Assembly: GCA_027484915.1 (NCBI GenBank)
Contig: JAIXSA010000055.1
Coordinates: 1-57,306 of the forward strand
Reading direction: 5' to 3'
Length of the DNA: 57,306 bases
DNA from: Paracoccaceae bacterium
Lineage (GTDB): Bacteria > Pseudomonadota > Alphaproteobacteria > Rhodobacterales > Rhodobacteraceae
The notes below the pieces were generated by a model. The model had not been told where the DNA came from. It did not search any database and was given only the letters and a program-made list of their open reading frames with translations. This document shows, one piece after another, positions 34,973-42,925 of the stretch; position 1 is the first letter of the stretch; every line of letters begins with the position of its first letter. A program made the position numbers and the translations under genes.

Positions 34973-35448
34973 CTTCGGTTTCCTTCGCTGGGGGGCCCGG
35001 CGAGGGGGAACCTGTGGACCTTCGGCCGACCCTCGCGGGGCGGCTATCAGGGGGTTGCTTCGATTGTGAAACGCTGCCCGGCCGCCTATGTGGCGTAGGT
35101 CCAATAAAACGACTGGTAGGGCGTCAGGGTCAGCATGTGCGGGACGATGCTCTGCCGAACGTGCTGCGTCAAGCCCCTTGCCGAAGGACCTGCTCAAGCA
35201 GAAGCCCAAGTCCCGGCCTGGACGCGGCACTGACTGGCAGCTCGAGGAGGCTCACGCCAATGAGGTGCGGCCTATGCGGATCGACAGCCGCGGTCACCGC
35301 CAGCCCCAATGCTGAAGAGCACAACAGCCGCATCCGATCCTAGCGGACCTTTCCAACAATTCCTTTGTGCGTTCGCCTGGACGACTACTTGGCTTCGACG
35401 GGGTCGACCCTCAGAGCACACCCTGCCAAGTCCCGCCGTTCCCTGTCA
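34973..35448. other. Gene-poor stretch between a GNAT gene and a small membrane protein
   Basis: This is 476 bp without a convincing gene. It contains several short open frames on both strands, none with a recognisable domain; the most protein-like is listed separately at 35169-35333. No tRNA, strong hairpin or repeat of the families found elsewhere was seen. It could be a decayed gene or a regulatory region. Confidence 0.5.
35169..35333 (-). CDS. Possible small protein or gene remnant (low confidence)
   Basis: This 54-codon frame reads MRLLCSSALGLAVTAAVDPH and continues with a Leu-rich stretch (GVSLLELPVSAAS, LGLLLEQVLRQG). AGGATCGG lies just ahead of the ATG. The hydrophobic start could be a signal-like segment. 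I know of no homologue; chance openness in GC-rich DNA is quite possible. Confidence 0.2.
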   Translation of the reverse strand: MRLLCSSALGLAVTAAVDPHRPHLIGVSLLELPVSAASRPGLGLLLEQVLRQGA

Positions 35449-35655
35449 TCATCGGTTGGTGCCAACAAAAAGCCCGATCACAGCACCGATCACGCCCCCG
35501 ATGATCGCGGCGGGGATCAGCAGAGCGGGCAAGGCAACCCAGGCAAGCCCGGCTTCACTGTCGGGTGCGATGACCTCGGCAAGAAGAAAGACTAGCAGGG
35601 ACAAGGCTCCGGGAAGAGCAAGAATGCCGACAAGAATCCAGCCGCCAACAGTCAT
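35449..35655 (-). CDS. Small two-helix membrane protein, hypothetical
   Basis: This encodes 68 residues if translation starts at the ATG 35653-35655 (MTVGGWILVGILALPG). Two hydrophobic helices are clear (about residues 3-25 and 38-63), the second Gly/Ile-rich (ALLIPAAIIGGVIGAVIGLFVG). A GGGGA site lies upstream. The frame stays open to 35835, so a 128-residue protein with a soluble N-terminal part is possible, but the extra part looks non-coding. No known family. The 269 bp between it and polA contain only promoter-sized sequence for divergent transcription. Confidence 0.55.
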   Translation of the reverse strand: MTVGGWILVGILALPGALSLLVFLLAEVIAPDSEAGLAWVALPALLIPAAIIGGVIGAVIGLFVGTNR

Positions 35656-35924
35656 GCGGTCCCCATCAGGACTCAGCGAAATGTCCCACACCGTTACGTT
35701 AAGGTCAGTCTGCACTGGCACCAAGGCATTTCCTTCTGCACACGGCCGCTTCCACCTCTTCCGCACCTGCAACGAGACCTTGCGCGCCTCGGGCATCCCA
35801 TTAGGCCTCTGGACGCCGGCCAACTGGTCCGTCACCCTGTCCCTTCACCGCTTCACCGGCCAAACCGGGTAGCCCTTCCCCGCGCCTTCTGCCAATCTCT
35901 CCGCCTAGACTCGGGAGACGACGC

Positions 35925-38762
35925 ATGACCTTCGGCAAAGGCCACCACCTGCACCTCATCGACGGCTCGGCCTACATCTTCCGCGCTTACCACGCGCTGC
36001 CGCCCCTGACCCGCAAGTCCGACGGCCTGCCCGTCGGCGCTGTCGCGGGCTTCTGCAACATCCTGTGGAACGAGCTTTCCCGCGCCGCCTCGAACGGCAA
36101 AGCCGCGACGCATCTGGCCGTGGTCTTCGACTACTCCGCCGACACCTTCCGCAACACGATCTACCCCGAGTACAAGGCCAACCGCCCCGACCTGCCCGAG
36201 GACCTGCGTCCGCAGTTCCCGCTCACCCGCGAAGCCACCCGCGCCTTCAACGTCGCCTGCCTGGAGACGGAAGGGTACGAGGCCGACGACATCATCGCCA
36301 CCCTCGCCTGCCGGGCCGTGGAGGCCGGGGGGACCTGCACCATCATTTCCTCCGACAAGGACCTGATGCAGTTGATCCGCCCCGGCGTCGACATGTTCGA
36401 CCCGATGAAGGCTCGCGCCATCGGCCCCGACGAGGTGATGGAAAAGTTCGGCGTGCCCCCGGAACGGGTGATCGACGTGCAGTCGCTTGCCGGAGACAGC
36501 GTCGACAACGTCCCCGGCGCGCCGGGGATCGGGCTGAAGACGGCGGCGCTTCTGATCAACGAATACGGCGACCTCGACACGCTGCTGGCCCGCGCGCATG
36601 AGATCAAGCAGCCGAAACGCCGCGAGGCGCTGGTGGACAACGCCGAACAGATCCGCATCTCGCGCCAGCTCGTCACTCTGACCTGCGACATGCCGATGGA
36701 CACCACGCTGGACGAACTGGAAATCCGCCTGCCGGAAGCCGGGACCATCATGGACTTCCTCACCCGGATGGAGTTCCGCACACTGACCAAACGCGTCGCC
36801 GACAAGCTCGGCATCGCCGCCCCCGCCATGCCGGAAATCAGCCAGCTGCAGGTCGCCCCCCGCGAGGAGAAGCCGCAGGCGCAAGACGCGCCACAGGTTG
36901 CCTTCGACCTATCCGCCTACGAATGCGTCCGCACCCGCGCGGCACTCGACCGCTGGATCGCCCATATCACCGACATCGGCCATGTTGCCGTCGACACCGA
37001 AACCACCAGCCTTGACGAGATGCAGGCCGATCTCGTCGGCATCTCCCTTTCCGTCGACGCGGGCAAGGCCTGCTACATTCCCGTCGGCCACACCACTGGC
37101 GGCGGTGACCTGTTCGGGGCCACAGCATTGGCACCCGACCAGCTGCCGATGGCCGAGGTGCTGGCCGCGCTGAAGCCGATCCTTGAGGACCCCGCGATCC
37201 TCAAAATCGGGCAGAACATGAAATACGACTGGAAGATCTTCGCCCGCCACGGGATCAGGATCACCCCGTTCGACGACACCCTGCTGATGAGCTACGCGAT
37301 GCACGCCGGCATCCACAACCACGGCATGGACGAGCTTTCCGACCGCTACCTCGGCTACCAGCCGATCTCGATCAAGACGCTCCTAGGGTCCGGCAAATCC
37401 CAGATCACCTTCGACAAGGTCGCCATAGACGATGCGGTGAAGTACGCCGCCGAAGACGCGGACGTCACCCTCCGCCTCTGGCAGACCTTCAAGCCCCGCC
37501 TGCACCGCGCGAAGGTGACGACCGTCTACGAGACCCTCGAACGCCCCCTCGTCCCGGTCCTCGCCGACATGGAGATGGCGGGCATCCAGGTGGACCGTGA
37601 CGTCCTCCGGGGCATGTCCAACGTCTTCGCGCAAAAGCTGGTGCAGCTGGAGGAGGAGATCCAGGACATCGCTGGCGAGAAGTTCAACGTGGGCTCCCCG
37701 AAACAGCTGGGCGAGGTGCTGTTCGACCGCCTCCAGGTCCCCGGCGGCGAGAAGGGCAAGACCGGCGCCTACGGCACCGGCGCCGACATCCTGGAGGACA
37801 TCACCACGCTGGAAGACAGCCACCCGCAGGGCGCGAAACTGGCTGCGCGCATCCTCGACTGGCGCCAGATCGCCAAACTGAAGTCCACCTACACCGACGC
37901 CTTGCAAGAGGCGATCAACCCTGACACCGGCCGCGTCCACACCTCCTACTCCATCGCAGGCGCGAACACCGGCCGCCTCGCCTCCACCGACCCGAACCTG
38001 CAGAACATCCCCGTCCGCACTGAAGAAGGCCGCCGCATCCGTGAGGCTTTCGTGGCCCCCCCGGGCCGCATCCTCGTCAGTCTCGACTACTCCCAGATCG
38101 AGTTGCGCATCCTCGCCCACATCGCCGACATCCCTGAACTGCGCAAAGCGTTTGAGGAGGGCATCGACATCCACGCCCTCACCGCCTCCGAGATGTTCAA
38201 TGTGCCGCTCGACCAGATGACCAGCGACATCCGCCGCAAGGCCAAGGCGATCAACTTCGGCGTCATCTACGGAATCTCGGGCTTTGGGCTTGCGAGAAAC
38301 CTCCGCATCCCGCGGGCCGAGGCGCAGGGCTTCATCGACCGCTACTTCGAGCGTTTCCCGGGCATCAAGGGCTACATGTCCGATACTGTCAAATTCGCGC
38401 AGTCAAACGGCTATGTTCAGACCCTGTTTGGTCGGAAAATCAACACTCCCGAGATCAACGCCAAAGGCCCCGGCGCCGGTTTCGCCAAACGCGCCGCGAT
38501 CAACGCGCCGATCCAAGGGACAGCCGCCGACGTCATCCGCCGCGCGATGATCCGGATGCCTGCCGCGATCAAGGGCCTCGACGCGAGGATGCTCCTCCAG
38601 GTCCACGACGAACTTCTGTTTGAGGTGGCCGAGGCCGACGCCGACCGCCTGATCCCCATCGCCAAAGAGGTGATGGAAGGCTCCTCCGCCCCCGCCGTCT
38701 CTCTGAACGTCCACCTGGCAGTCGAGGCCGGAAAGGGCAAGAACTGGGCCGAGGCACATTGA
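35925..38762 (+). CDS. polA: DNA polymerase I
   Basis: This 945-residue enzyme fills gaps and removes primers in replication and repair. The 5'-3' exonuclease domain (about 1-290) contains FDYSADTFRNTIYPEYKANR and the metal-site Asp cluster with GYEADD. The 3'-5' exonuclease domain (about 335-520) has an intact DTETT motif (Asp357, Glu359) and NMKYDWKIFARHG with later YAAEDAD, so proofreading is expected. The polymerase domain (about 560-945) has motif A DYSQIELR (Asp721), motif B RRKAKAINFGVIYG, and motif C QVHDE (Asp895). Length matches the family. Its stop overlaps the next ATG (TGATG). Confidence 0.97.
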   Translation: MTFGKGHHLHLIDGSAYIFRAYHALPPLTRKSDGLPVGAVAGFCNILWNELSRAASNGKAATHLAVVFDYSADTFRNTIYPEYKANRPDLPEDLRPQFPLTREATRAFNVACLETEGYEADDIIATLACRAVEAGGTCTIISSDKDLMQLIRPGVDMFDPMKARAIGPDEVMEKFGVPPERVIDVQSLAGDSVDNVPGAPGIGLKTAALLINEYGDLDTLLARAHEIKQPKRREALVDNAEQIRISRQLVTLTCDMPMDTTLDELEIRLPEAGTIMDFLTRMEFRTLTKRVADKLGIAAPAMPEISQLQVAPREEKPQAQDAPQVAFDLSAYECVRTRAALDRWIAHITDIGHVAVDTETTSLDEMQADLVGISLSVDAGKACYIPVGHTTGGGDLFGATALAPDQLPMAEVLAALKPILEDPAILKIGQNMKYDWKIFARHGIRITPFDDTLLMSYAMHAGIHNHGMDELSDRYLGYQPISIKTLLGSGKSQITFDKVAIDDAVKYAAEDADVTLRLWQTFKPRLHRAKVTTVYETLERPLVPVLADMEMAGIQVDRDVLRGMSNVFAQKLVQLEEEIQDIAGEKFNVGSPKQLGEVLFDRLQVPGGEKGKTGAYGTGADILEDITTLEDSHPQGAKLAARILDWRQIAKLKSTYTDALQEAINPDTGRVHTSYSIAGANTGRLASTDPNLQNIPVRTEEGRRIREAFVAPPGRILVSLDYSQIELRILAHIADIPELRKAFEEGIDIHALTASEMFNVPLDQMTSDIRRKAKAINFGVIYGISGFGLARNLRIPRAEAQGFIDRYFERFPGIKGYMSDTVKFAQSNGYVQTLFGRKINTPEINAKGPGAGFAKRAAINAPIQGTAADVIRRAMIRMPAAIKGLDARMLLQVHDELLFEVAEADADRLIPIAKEVMEGSSAPAVSLNVHLAVEAGKGKNWAEAH

Positions 38763-39325
38763 TGCCGGGGGAGCCCCTCCCCTTTGCCACCCCGCAAGAC
38801 TGGCGCGCCTGGCTGGAAACCCACCACGCGACCGCGCCCGAAGCCGTGCTGAAGCTGTACAAAAAGGCCAGCGGCACCCCCTCCATCACCTGGGAAGAGG
38901 CGGTGATCGAAGCTCTCGCCTTCGGCTGGATCGACGGCGTGAAACGCCCCGGCGATGCGGACCACTGGCTGCAACGCTTCACCCCCCGCAAACCCCGCTC
39001 GGGCTGGAGCCAGAAGAACCGCGCCCATGTCGAAAAGCTGATCGCCGAAGGCCGTATGGCTCCCGCCGGCCTGGCGCAGGTTCAGTCCGCCAAGGCTGAC
39101 GGCCGTTGGGATGCCGCCTACGCAGGTGGCAAGGACGCCAAGGTCCTGCAGGATTTCCTCGACGCCCTGACCCCCGCCGCAGCCGCCACCTACGCAACCC
39201 TGAACGCCCAGAACCGCTTCGTCCTCTACTACCGCCTTACTACCGCCAAGCGCCCCGAAACCCGCGCCAAGCGCATGGCCGATTTCATCGCCATGCTGGA
39301 GCGTGGCGAAACGTTCTACCCATGA
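38762..39325 (+). CDS. YdeI/OmpD-associated-family protein
   Basis: This encodes 187 residues. The family start DWRAWLETHHATAPEAVLKLYKK, the IEALAFGWIDGVKR motif and RFTPRKPRSGWSQKNRAHVEKL are diagnostic for the YdeI (Bacteriocin-protection / OmpD-associated) family. The C-terminal TAKRPETRAKRMADFIAMLERG is also typical. It is soluble, with unknown biochemistry. It is translationally coupled to polA (one-base overlap) and to the YjbR gene downstream (ATGA). A TTG at 38759 is an alternative start. Confidence 0.9.
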   Translation: MPGEPLPFATPQDWRAWLETHHATAPEAVLKLYKKASGTPSITWEEAVIEALAFGWIDGVKRPGDADHWLQRFTPRKPRSGWSQKNRAHVEKLIAEGRMAPAGLAQVQSAKADGRWDAAYAGGKDAKVLQDFLDALTPAAAATYATLNAQNRFVLYYRLTTAKRPETRAKRMADFIAMLERGETFYP

Positions 39326-39678
39326 TCCACAGCTGGCCCGATCTGAAGGCTTTCGCCCTCTCGCTCAACCTGCCCGAGGTTACCACCGACTTCCCCTGGG
39401 GCAACGAATGCCTGAAGGCGCATGGAAAGATGTGGTGCTGGTGGTCGCCTTACGTCGACGCCGCCGTCTTCAGGGCCTCCCGCGACGAACGCGAGATGCT
39501 GCTGGCCGCCGACCCCGCGACCTTCACCCTCCACCCACATTACGAACCGCATAACCTGGTCCTCGTCCGTGCGGAGCGGATCGACGAGGGCTGGGCCAAG
39601 GCGCGCCTCCTCCAGCAATGGCGCGACGCCGCCCCGAGGCGCTGGCTGAAAGCCTGGGACGCCCAGCATGGCCACTGA
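39322..39678 (+). CDS. MmcQ/YjbR-family protein
   Basis: This encodes 118 residues of the YjbR fold (CyaY-like), marked by LPEVTTDFPWGNECLKAHGKMW, the Trp-rich centre and HYEPHNLVLVRAERIDEGWA. The family has a double-wing DNA-binding-like fold, but its function is unsettled. It sits between two YdeI-family genes and overlaps both (4 bp with the first, 11 bp with the second), so the three are surely expressed as a unit. Confidence 0.88.
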   Translation: MIHSWPDLKAFALSLNLPEVTTDFPWGNECLKAHGKMWCWWSPYVDAAVFRASRDEREMLLAADPATFTLHPHYEPHNLVLVRAERIDEGWAKARLLQQWRDAAPRRWLKAWDAQHGH

Positions 39679-40243
39679 CGCCCCCATCATCACCGTCCGC
39701 TCCCGCGCCGAGCTGCGCGTCTGGCTGGCTGAGAACCACGCCAGCGCCAAGGCCGTCTGGCTGGCCACCTGGCGCAAGCGACATCCGGACTACCTGGCCC
39801 CCGAAGACCGCATCGAAGAACTCCTCTCCTGGGGCTGGATCGACAGCACGCCCCGCGCGCTGGACGCCGAACGCACGATGATCCTGATCGCCCCGCGCAA
39901 CCCCGCCTCGGCCTGGAGCGCGGTCAACAAGGCGCTGGTCGAAAAGGCCCGCGCGAAGGGCACGATGACCCCGGCGGGCGAGGCGAAGATCGCCGAGGCG
40001 CAAGCCAACGGCATGTGGGATTTCCTGAACGACGTCGACGCTCTGATCGACCCTCATGACCTGACCGAGGCTTTGGCAAGCACCGCAACCGCCAGATTTT
40101 GGGCAGCCCAGCCGCGCACGATCCGCCGCGGCACGCTCGAATGGATCAAGATGGCCAAGACGCCCGAAACCCGCGCAAAACGGATCAAGGACGTCACTGA
40201 CAGCGCCGCGCAGGGCCTGCGTCCCAGCCCGTTCCGGCGGTGA
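39668..40243 (+). CDS. YdeI/OmpD-associated-family protein, second copy
   Basis: This encodes 191 residues. It shares with the gene at 38762 the same order of motifs: RSRAELRVWLAENHASAKAVWL, LLSWGWIDSTPR, IAPRNPASAWSAVNKALVEKA and KTPETRAKRIKDV. Identity appears modest, pointing to an old duplication. It starts 11 bp inside the YjbR gene and is followed by a tandem palindrome and a converging gene. Role unknown; members are annotated as bacteriocin-protection proteins by analogy only. Confidence 0.88.
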   Translation: MATDAPIITVRSRAELRVWLAENHASAKAVWLATWRKRHPDYLAPEDRIEELLSWGWIDSTPRALDAERTMILIAPRNPASAWSAVNKALVEKARAKGTMTPAGEAKIAEAQANGMWDFLNDVDALIDPHDLTEALASTATARFWAAQPRTIRRGTLEWIKMAKTPETRAKRIKDVTDSAAQGLRPSPFRR

Positions 40244-40248
40244 AGGGC

Positions 40249-40292
40249 CAAATTCCTTCGAAGGAATTTGCAAAAGTTTTCGAAAACTTTTG
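40249..40292. repeat. Tandem palindrome pair, copy 2
   Basis: Two 22-nt perfect palindromes abut: 40249-40270 (arm CAAATTCCTTC) and 40271-40292 (arm CAAAAGTTTTC), each centred on TTCGAA-type symmetry. They fill the 54-bp gap between two converging genes and may act as a two-way transcript end. Confidence 0.92.
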
Positions 40293-40297
40293 AGCCC

Positions 40298-40756
40298 CTA
40301 ACCCCGATCGATCCGAACCTGGTAGCAGTTGTTCCGGGCCGATCGCACATGGACATAGGCCACGCGCGGATCGTCCAACAGCGCCTCGGCCCGGGCCGGG
40401 ATCGTCCCCGTCGCCACCACTCCGCCGGTGCCATAGACGATCCGGTCGTCCATCCCATAGCCCCGGACGATGTATTCGGGCGAGGCGAGGACTTCGGGCC
40501 GCTCAGCGCCCCCACCAGCCTCACAGGCATCTGCGCAAAGGAAGATCGGACCCACCTCGGCATAGGGCTGCAGTGCGGGGAACGGGCGGTGCGCGAGGAT
40601 CAGCATCCCCGCCCCTTCCGGGATCATCTTCAGGCAATGCCTGCAGGGATTGCCGCCCCCGTCCGAAACCGCCCGCTCGGGCTGCTGCCCATTGGCATCA
40701 AGACCCCCGGCCTGATAGGCCCGCACCACTTCGGTCGGTATCGCTGCAAATCGCAT
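40298..40756 (-). CDS. DUF1203-family protein
   Basis: This encodes 152 residues. The family pattern is clear: an N-terminal MRFAAIPTEVVRAYQAG, the Cys pair NPCRHCLKMI, PYAEVGPIFLCADAC and the C-terminal YVHVRSARNNCYQV. The conserved Cys/His residues suggest a metal or redox role, not demonstrated. GGAGG is spaced 6 bases before the ATG at 40754-40756. It converges with the YdeI-family gene across a tandem palindrome. Confidence 0.9.
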   Translation of the reverse strand: MRFAAIPTEVVRAYQAGGLDANGQQPERAVSDGGGNPCRHCLKMIPEGAGMLILAHRPFPALQPYAEVGPIFLCADACEAGGGAERPEVLASPEYIVRGYGMDDRIVYGTGGVVATGTIPARAEALLDDPRVAYVHVRSARNNCYQVRIDRG

Positions 40757-40823
40757 GTCATCCTCCGTCTTTCCCCGGAAGATGCCGCCTGCGGGCCGCG
40801 TGGGCGACCCGATCCTTGCGGGT

Positions 40824-41195
40824 TCAGTCCCTCTCGACCAGCCGGCCCAGGACCCGGCCACCCAGGATGTGCAGGTGATAGTGCGGCACCTCCTGCATCC
40901 CGTGCACCCCCGCGTTGGTGATGGCGCGGAACCCCTCGGCCCCGGTCAGGCCCAGGATCGCACAGACCTTGGCCACGGTGCGGTGGAAGTCCACCAGTTC
41001 CTCCGCGGAAGCCTCGGCCGCGAAATGGTCAAGGCTCACGTAAGCCCCCTTGGGGATCGCAAGAACATGGACCGGAGCCTGGGGATGGATGTCGTGGAAC
41101 ACCAGCGTGTGGGGCGTCTCCATCACCGTCTTGTTCGGGATCTCGCCGCGCAGGATGCGGGCGAAGATGTTGGTGGGGTCGTAATTCCAGCTCAT
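40824..41195 (-). CDS. hinT: HIT-family nucleotide hydrolase (HinT-like)
   Basis: This 123-residue histidine-triad protein hydrolyses nucleoside phosphoramidates or acyl-adenylates. The HIT motif HYHLHILGG near the C-terminus carries the catalytic His; FARILRGEIPNKTVMET and HVLAIPKGAYVSL are typical of the HinT/PKCI group. The ATG at 41193-41195 (MSWNYDPTNIFARI) is preferred; a TTG at 41204 would add three residues and overlap the upstream stop. It follows the glycosyltransferase gene by 5 bp and is probably co-transcribed. Confidence 0.92.
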   Translation of the reverse strand: MSWNYDPTNIFARILRGEIPNKTVMETPHTLVFHDIHPQAPVHVLAIPKGAYVSLDHFAAEASAEELVDFHRTVAKVCAILGLTGAEGFRAITNAGVHGMQEVPHYHLHILGGRVLGRLVERD

Positions 41196-41200
41196 GTCGG

Positions 41201-42778
41201 TCAATCCACGAATAGGTATTCGGTTGCAGCAATCTCGCGGGCGCGGTCGGCCGGGATGTCGAGAAAGGCCGCCAGCGCCTGCGTGTTCTCGTCCACGCTG
41301 CCAGCCTGCTTCATCCGGAAATGGCCCGAAAGGTCAAGGTCGCGCAGCCGGTCGCTTTCGAATTTCACATCATACCGGATCGTCGGCAGCAAGAGGTCCA
41401 TCGCCGCCCCCGGCGTATGCGTCCCGGCCAGGCCTACCCGCCGCGCATGTCCCAAGAGGTAGTCGTCCGAAAAGTCGCATTCGATCTCCAGCAGCCGCAT
41501 GCGCGAACGGTCCTGACGGAAGTCCTGGATCAGCTCGATGCTGCCCGGATCGACGCAAAGGACAAGCCGGTCAGTGCCCCAATGCTCGAACAGCATGCGC
41601 ACGAGGGCCCGGCGGTGCCGCATTCGCTTTTCGATGGAACTCTGGATGCCGCCCAGGTCCGGCAGGGCGGTTGCCACTTCGTTGAAGAGGTAATCGACTG
41701 CGGGAAGTCCGGTCTCGGTGCGCACTCGCTCGAGCAGCCGCTTGGCCACGTGCCACTTCTTGCAGGCCACGACCAGCAGGGTCCGGCTGCGCCCAAGGCT
41801 GGTCTCCGTCTCCCAGAAACGTTGTGCAAAGCGCCGCCCCTCCCGCCCGCGCGAGGTCAGGTAGGCGAACTGCCGTCGCCCGTCGTCCGAGATCGCGAAG
41901 TCCCGCCCGGTCTCGGCGTAAAGCGCGCCCAGCCGTTCCTTCAGCCGCCTGGCCTCTGGGCTGATCTTGCGGGCGAAGAGGAAGCCCTGCGCCAGAAGCA
42001 TGTCGAAATGGTCGTCGTAGAATGTCACCGGCATGCCGTAGTCGGTGAACATCAGGAAAGTCAGCGTCCGGGTGCGGATCTCGCGTTCCGGGACCAGATG
42101 GGCAACGAGCGTCTGGAAGAAGGTCTCGTCCGGAATCCAGGTGGTCGAGAAGAACCGCCGCACATCCGGCCTGCGGGCGATGAACTCCAGCACCGCCTCG
42201 ACCGTCCGGCGGCGCAGACACCACCACTGGCTGCCGATGCGGATCTTCAGGTCTTCGGGCACCTTGCGCGCCAGACCCAGCTTCTTCTGCAGTGCAAGCG
42301 AGGCATAGAACAGCCGCTTGCGCTGTCGCTCGTTGAACCAGTGGCGGTAGATCAGACGCTCTTCCTGGATGCCGGTCTTGATCCAGCCCGACCCGTGGAA
42401 GTCGAAGCTTTCGATATGGTCGACCTCCTCGCGTTCCAGGGTGGCATGGATGTGCTCCGCCGTCTTGATCGGCATGCAGTCGCCCGACAGCATGTAGAAA
42501 TGGGTAGCCCCCGGAAACTCCTCGACCGCCGCGTGCAGGGCCTGCAGCGTTGCGGCCACCAGGCTCCATTCGCCCCAGCCGCACTTGACCCGGCGGCGCG
42601 CGAAAGTGACCTTCGGATTTCCCGCCAGGGCGCTGCGGATGCGGGCGAAGTCGGCCTTCTTCGACCGCGCGTCGAAATGGATCGCCACGCAATCGCCCGC
42701 CGCCGTCAGCCGCAAAGTCTGCGCGATGACTCCTTCAGGGTCTTTATGGCAGAGCAGGATGAAGGCGATCTGCGTCAT
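41201..42778 (-). CDS. DUF5928 / core-2 I-branching-type glycosyltransferase
   Basis: This encodes 525 residues. The N-terminal half (about 1-280) resembles the beta-1,6-N-acetylglucosaminyltransferase (GT14) fold: IAFILLCHKDPEGV, CGWGEWSLVAATLQAL, FYMLSGDCMPIKT, GSQWWCLRRRTVEAVLEF and TTWIPDETFFQTL with the likely catalytic Glu. The C-terminal half (about 300-525) matches the DUF5928 extension, with a P-loop-less LLVVACKKWHVAKRLLER start reminiscent of sulfotransferase-like folds. It probably adds a sugar to a surface glycan in the cytoplasm or at the membrane. It is divergent from a sulfotransferase gene, which supports a shared glycan pathway. Confidence 0.85.
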   Translation of the reverse strand: MTQIAFILLCHKDPEGVIAQTLRLTAAGDCVAIHFDARSKKADFARIRSALAGNPKVTFARRRVKCGWGEWSLVAATLQALHAAVEEFPGATHFYMLSGDCMPIKTAEHIHATLEREEVDHIESFDFHGSGWIKTGIQEERLIYRHWFNERQRKRLFYASLALQKKLGLARKVPEDLKIRIGSQWWCLRRRTVEAVLEFIARRPDVRRFFSTTWIPDETFFQTLVAHLVPEREIRTRTLTFLMFTDYGMPVTFYDDHFDMLLAQGFLFARKISPEARRLKERLGALYAETGRDFAISDDGRRQFAYLTSRGREGRRFAQRFWETETSLGRSRTLLVVACKKWHVAKRLLERVRTETGLPAVDYLFNEVATALPDLGGIQSSIEKRMRHRRALVRMLFEHWGTDRLVLCVDPGSIELIQDFRQDRSRMRLLEIECDFSDDYLLGHARRVGLAGTHTPGAAMDLLLPTIRYDVKFESDRLRDLDLSGHFRMKQAGSVDENTQALAAFLDIPADRAREIAATEYLFVD

Positions 42779-42874
42779 GTTGGTCGGGTCATGCGATCTC
42801 TTTTGGCCAGTGCTTCCCTAAACCGGGCCATCGTTCCTTGAAAAGCCCGAATATGTCTGCTTGATTGCCGCAAT

Positions 42875-42904
42875 CAGATATCCCATGTCCAACTGAGATA
42901 TCTG
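42875..42904. promoter_or_regulatory. Inverted repeat in the glycosyltransferase/sulfotransferase divergent region
   Basis: CAGATATC (42875-42882) and GATATCTG (42897-42904) are perfect inverted repeats with centres 22 bp apart, about two helical turns. They lie in the 147-bp region between two divergently transcribed genes and may bind a shared regulator. Confidence 0.45.
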
Positions 42905-42925
42905 GGTCGAGGAGGATATTGCGTA

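Noticed and set aside
35088-35315. 75-codon plus-strand frame in the gene-poor stretch
   Set aside because: Arg/Ser/Gly-rich composition, no ribosome site, no family; not separable from chance.
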